Source of the DNA: Streptococcus mitis
GTDB taxonomy: Bacteria; Bacillota; Bacilli; Lactobacillales; Streptococcaceae
DNA length: 64,000 nucleotides
NCBI RefSeq assembly: GCF_005144795.1
Contig: NZ_SWFJ01000002.1
Location: forward strand, 124,001 to 188,000
Reading direction: 5' to 3'
This document shows positions 60,805-64,000 of the stretch, one piece after another; position 1 is the first letter of the stretch, and the number at the start of each line of letters is the position of its first letter. The position numbers were made by a program, and so were the translations under genes. The notes under the pieces were generated by a model. That model had not been told where the DNA came from. It saw nothing but the letters and a program-made list of their open reading frames with translations, and made no database searches.

Positions 60805-61623
60805 TCAGCAATTAAGAAGTCTCTCCTCAGCGTATTGAATCATCTTCTCAGCTACTTCTTTATCGTAGTCAAAATCCATCTTTTGAGCAAGTATTTGAGC
60901 TTCTCTGTGGAAAAGTTGCATCGTAGCAAACAATGACTGAGTAAGTTTCTCTACACTTGAAAAATCAAGCAGAGCTGAGAATTCCTTCTCTTTCTCTGTA
61001 GGCAAATACTGGAAAAGATACTTGTAGTTCTTACCAATATCAACTGTTCCCCTATCACTTGCAACCTGCCAAGCCAAGATCTTCAGGAGTTCTTGTTGGC
61101 AAATCCCGTAAAGATGGTCAGTTGCATAGAAAAGTTGCTTGCGACAGATTCCCTTGACCACATAGGCGGAAACCCACCAAAATTCATTGCAGGCTTTTTC
61201 GAAATCTATCTGACTAGCTGGATTCTTCCAGTAACGTTGAAGATTTGGAGAATAAGGCGCAAACAAGCCCTTAGAGTCCTCTAACACCGTGAAATCCGCT
61301 TCGCTTTCTATCCACTCCTTGATATACTCTTTGGGACATAGAGTCAAATCAATACGGTTGCCATCTTCAAAGAGCATGAGATAGAGACGACGATGCTCAA
61401 GAGCAACCTCTTGCTCAATGATACGTGTGCCAAAGAGATCCAACCAAGCAAGGTCACTCGTCAGATTACCTAAATCGTCCACAATATATACCACATCGTA
61501 GTCCTGAAACTCATCTTTTGGCGCTTTTGTATCAGTTCGTGAACCAGACATGGCAACAGCCTCGACTTGTAAAGTTTGGGCAGTCTGTAAAATCACATCG
61601 AGCATTTCTGTTTCTGTTCTCAT
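60805..61623 (-). CDS. ant: aminoglycoside 6-adenylyltransferase-like nucleotidyltransferase
   Basis: A 272-residue protein of the streptomycin adenylyltransferase (AadK/AadE) family. The nucleotidyltransferase core is visible: SGSRTDTKAPKDEFQDYDVV with Gly27, Ser28, Asp41 and Asp43, and the third acidic residue Asp92 in RIDLTL. The C-terminal helical domain follows (about 130-270). A gene of this type between parE and parC is a known mark of viridans streptococci and has been used to trace topoisomerase transfer into pneumococcus. Actual aminoglycoside resistance is not implied by the sequence alone. Confidence 0.85.
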   Translation of the reverse strand: MRTETEMLDVILQTAQTLQVEAVAMSGSRTDTKAPKDEFQDYDVVYIVDDLGNLTSDLAWLDLFGTRIIEQEVALEHRRLYLMLFEDGNRIDLTLCPKEYIKEWIESEADFTVLEDSKGLFAPYSPNLQRYWKNPASQIDFEKACNEFWWVSAYVVKGICRKQLFYATDHLYGICQQELLKILAWQVASDRGTVDIGKNYKYLFQYLPTEKEKEFSALLDFSSVEKLTQSLFATMQLFHREAQILAQKMDFDYDKEVAEKMIQYAEERLLNC

Positions 61624-61950
61624 TTTAATCCCTTATTAGTTATTATTTTTTTGAGTGTTGTAAAAAATATGTCTATAAAGTAGGCTATCTACTAAATTCT
61701 TTCATTATCAAATTCTAAACCTATTTTTGATATGAGTTTTATAACCTTTTTTTCACCTAGCTATTAAAATTTTTCACCTTGTACTATAAACCAATCTAAA
61801 TAGTAAATAATCACTAACAATTAATTGATTTATAAGTTAGTAATCATAACGAAATATTTTCTCTCAATACAATAACTTGTTAGTCATTAAAAACATGAGA
61901 AAAATTAGGAACAATAAAATCACATGAAGAAGCTTACGCATTATACGACA
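61624..61950. other. AT-rich intergenic stretch
   Basis: About 330 bases between the adenylyltransferase gene and the unknown gene. No reading frame with a ribosome-binding site, no terminator with a proper T-tail and no inverted repeat typical of an insertion sequence is seen. A short phrase AGGTGAAAAA occurs twice on the minus strand about 25 bases apart. Confidence 0.5.
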
Positions 61951-63225
61951 TTATCTATAACAATATACATATCTATCTTCCCTGGAATCACTATAGGTTC
62001 TTTTCGTTGTTTTCAATAAATTAGAAACTTTTAAGAAAATCATTTCTGCCATTTCATCGCAACACGAAAGCAACTCATCAAGAATTTCTTCTGCTTTATA
62101 ATAACAATCTTGGTCACAAGCTAATGGGTGAAATCGTGGCACTATGAAAAAATTATGCTTCTTCAAAAATCTTGTTCTTACATTTAATTCTCCATCGATT
62201 GTTTGTAGCATACCGTTTTCAGTAAATCTTTTAGTATTATAACTTGTTATAGGATAATAATCACCATCAGAATAAGCGTAGTCTTTAGCAATACTATTCG
62301 ATTCGCAATCATCTGCATCCCCTCTTATCTTTGCTGGGACATCTCCATCAACCTCAATCATAATAAACTTATTCCAATACCCTGGAGAATTAAAAGCCAC
62401 CAATCTGTTGATTTTTAGTTCATAAGATAACGTTGAATTAGCTATTCTCATAAGTATTTTTTCGTCTTCAAATTGTAATCTAGATATATATTCATAAGAG
62501 GATCCTCTGACCTTCCGGATAGGTGAGACTTCTAAATAATTGAAATCTTCAAAGAAATTTGTTAAACGATTAATTATTACTTTTTGGTCATTATATACTT
62601 TAAAGTTCTTATTATCACAATCTGGAAAAGATTCATAGAATCTATTATCAAAGAAAATTGAGGAAGCTAAATGGGGGATTGGTTTATCTTTAGAATTAAC
62701 TTCTACTTCTTTATTATCAAATTTATTATCAAAATTTTGATTTTCTCCTCCTCCACTTACTTCTTTATTTTGAGAGTTAGAATTCACAACTTGATTAGCT
62801 TCCATCAGATGATTCATAGTAGCAATGTCAGCTATTGTAAAATTAGATGCTTTTTGAACTTCTTCAATCAAGAGTTCGTTCAATTCATCCATCAATTCAA
62901 AAAACAGAACAAGATCAAAGTCTTGACTACCAATCATTGTTTTGAGATGATTTTTAAATTCTCCATAACTCTTATATTCACTATTCAATGTATACCGAAT
63001 TTTTATAAGCTCTTCAAAAACTTGATTTTCCTTCCAGACTTTGGATATACCATCATAACTCGGATTTTCGCCATGTCTCTCGAATATATATTTTTCAAAA
63101 TCATTTACTACATTCTGAATTTTTTGGCGTTCAAGTTTTTCATCTATTCCCAGCACCTCTAAAAGCTTGTCCAAATCCATTCCAGTAAAATCAAAGAAAA
63201 AAGATATCAATTTTTGTTTATCCAT
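61951..63225 (-). CDS. unrecognised AT-rich protein downstream of parE
   Basis: A 424-residue protein I do not recognise. The first 90 residues (MDKQKLISFFFDFTGMDLDK ...) are predicted helical and acidic, similar in feel to the small adaptor domains at the front of NACHT-type conflict proteins, but this is an impression only. Residues about 140-185 are a low-complexity Asn/Glu/Gly linker (NSNSQNKEVSGGGENQNFDN). The C-terminal 235 residues are a mixed domain with many aromatic and charged residues and a cysteine cluster (ACDQDCYY, LLSCCDEM). No P-loop, membrane segment or signal peptide is visible. It begins 12 bases after parE with AGGGAG in front, so is probably cotranscribed. It is much more AT-rich than parE, parC and ant, which points to later acquisition. 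Confidence 0.75.
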   Translation of the reverse strand: MDKQKLISFFFDFTGMDLDKLLEVLGIDEKLERQKIQNVVNDFEKYIFERHGENPSYDGISKVWKENQVFEELIKIRYTLNSEYKSYGEFKNHLKTMIGSQDFDLVLFFELMDELNELLIEEVQKASNFTIADIATMNHLMEANQVVNSNSQNKEVSGGGENQNFDNKFDNKEVEVNSKDKPIPHLASSIFFDNRFYESFPDCDNKNFKVYNDQKVIINRLTNFFEDFNYLEVSPIRKVRGSSYEYISRLQFEDEKILMRIANSTLSYELKINRLVAFNSPGYWNKFIMIEVDGDVPAKIRGDADDCESNSIAKDYAYSDGDYYPITSYNTKRFTENGMLQTIDGELNVRTRFLKKHNFFIVPRFHPLACDQDCYYKAEEILDELLSCCDEMAEMIFLKVSNLLKTTKRTYSDSREDRYVYCYR

Positions 63226-63237
63226 ATATTTTTCTCC

Positions 63238-64000
63238 CTAAAACACCATCTCCCCACTCTCTTCCAGCGTAAACTTGACATTGTCTTCAATCCACTTACG
63301 GCGTGGTTCGACCTTATCTCCCATGAGGACATTGACGCGACGTTCGGCGCGAGCCAAGTCTTCAATCGTAACACGAATGAGGGTACGAGTTTCTGGGTTC
63401 ATGGTTGTTTCCCAGAGCTGGTCCGCATTCATCTCACCAAGTCCTTTGTATCGTTGTAGGGTAGCACCTTTACCAAACTGTTTTCGGAGTTCTTCTAATT
63501 CTCCGTCCGTCCAAGCATAAGCCACTTCTTCTTTCTTGCCTTTTCCTTTGGACATCTTGTAAAGAGGTGGAAGGGCGATATAGACATGTCCTGCCTCGAC
63601 TAGCGGACGCATGTAACGGTAGAAAAATGTCAAGAGCAAAGTCTGGATATGGGCACCGTCGGTATCCGCATCGGTCATGATAATGATTTTGTCATAGTTG
63701 GCATCCTCAATAGAAAAATCTGCTCCAACACCCGCACCTATAGTATAAATCATGGTATTGATCTCTTCATTTTTGAGGATATCCGCCATCTTGGCTTTGG
63801 CTGTATTAATAACCTTACCACGAAGGGGCAAAATTGCCTGAAACTTGCGGTCACGACCTTGTTTGGCAGAACCACCGGCAGAATCCCCCTCAACTAGATA
63901 GAGTTCATTCTTAGCAGGATTCTTAGACTGGGCTGGGGTCAATTTCCCAGACAACAAGCCCTTATCTTTTTTATTTTTCTTACCATTCCGGCTCTCATCA
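63238..64000 (-). CDS. parE: DNA topoisomerase IV subunit B, C-terminal part
   Basis: The last 254 codons of the ATPase subunit; the 5' end lies beyond the right edge. The TOPRIM motif [14 protein letters not shown] and the metal-binding [12 protein letters not shown] are clear, along with [20 protein letters not shown] and the C-terminus [21 protein letters not shown]. The quinolone-related EGDSAGG aspartate is unaltered. The unknown gene follows after 12 bases, so parE may drive it. Confidence 0.97.
   Translation of the reverse strand, partial: DESRNGKKNKKDKGLLSGKLTPAQSKNPAKNELYLVEGDSAGGSAKQGRDRKFQAILPLRGKVINTAKAKMADILKNEEINTMIYTIGAGVGADFSIEDANYDKIIIMTDADTDGAHIQTLLLTFFYRYMRPLVEAGHVYIALPPLYKMSKGKGKKEEVAYAWTDGELEELRKQFGKGATLQRYKGLGEMNADQLWETTMNPETRTLIRVTIEDLARAERRVNVLMGDKVEPRRKWIEDNVKFTLEESGEMVF

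Noticed and set aside
62671-63162. A 163-codon open frame on the plus strand opposite the unknown gene
   Set aside because: Phe/Ile-rich translation produced by AT-rich antisense DNA, no ribosome-binding site and no family resemblance; the minus-strand frame is longer, with a good start.

Overview
The window is a chromosomal segment of a mitis-group Streptococcus, closest in character to S. oralis or S. mitis rather than S. pneumoniae. Support for this comes from the low-GC coding style, the streptococcal F-ATPase order with a 66-residue c subunit, the gyrA-srtA pair, the srtA-type and suf loci, the ComX cin-box before dprA, and an adenylyltransferase gene between parE and parC, an arrangement known from viridans streptococci. 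ParC Gly52/Asp91 and GyrA Gly114 are also alleles I associate with the viridans group. The quinolone-resistance positions (GyrA Ser81/Glu85, ParC Ser79/Asp83) carry wild-type residues.

Most genes lie on the minus strand. From left to right: the F1F0-ATPase operon (0-4.9 kb, atpD cut by the window edge) with its promoter and a cre-like site; a U32 peptidase-family tRNA hydroxylation protein (5.1-6.4 kb); a GntR regulator divergent from guaA (6.6-9.0 kb); a gene-poor decayed stretch and a two-gene McrBC-type restriction module (9.0-12.9 kb); a leucine operon leuA-leuB-DUF1294-leuC-leuD-YrdC (13.0-18.9 kb) controlled by a CodY-box, a promoter and a leader-peptide attenuator; small housekeeping genes, topA, a BOX repeat and competence gene dprA (19-24 kb); lepA and the conserved xseA-xseB-ispA-tlyA-argR-recN-phosphoesterase cluster (24-32 kb); udk, truB, a DUF2130 protein and a Met-box-preceded O-acetylhomoserine sulfhydrylase (32-36.6 kb).

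The right half holds two tandem formate/nitrite-family channels (36.7-38.6 kb), srtA-gyrA divergent from ldh (38.8-43.2 kb), a short integrase remnant, HU, DegV, a YitT protein and an amino-acid permease (43.2-47.1 kb), the sufCDSUB Fe-S assembly operon (47.2-52.4 kb), dnaX with a methionine sulfoxide reductase, rpsA, two tRNAs, ilvE behind a perfect CodY-box, parC, the adenylyltransferase, an unrecognised AT-rich 424-residue protein directly behind parE, and the 3' part of parE.

The accessory parts are the McrBC module, the parE-parC interval and the integrase scar. The best candidate for something undescribed is the unknown gene 12 bases downstream of parE. A second point is parC itself, which has no visible Shine-Dalgarno sequence and overlaps the end of short upstream reading frames. 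Regulatory signals that fit together are the near-identical CodY-box/promoter geometry at leuA and ilvE and the cre-like sites before the ATPase, ldh and formate-channel promoters.
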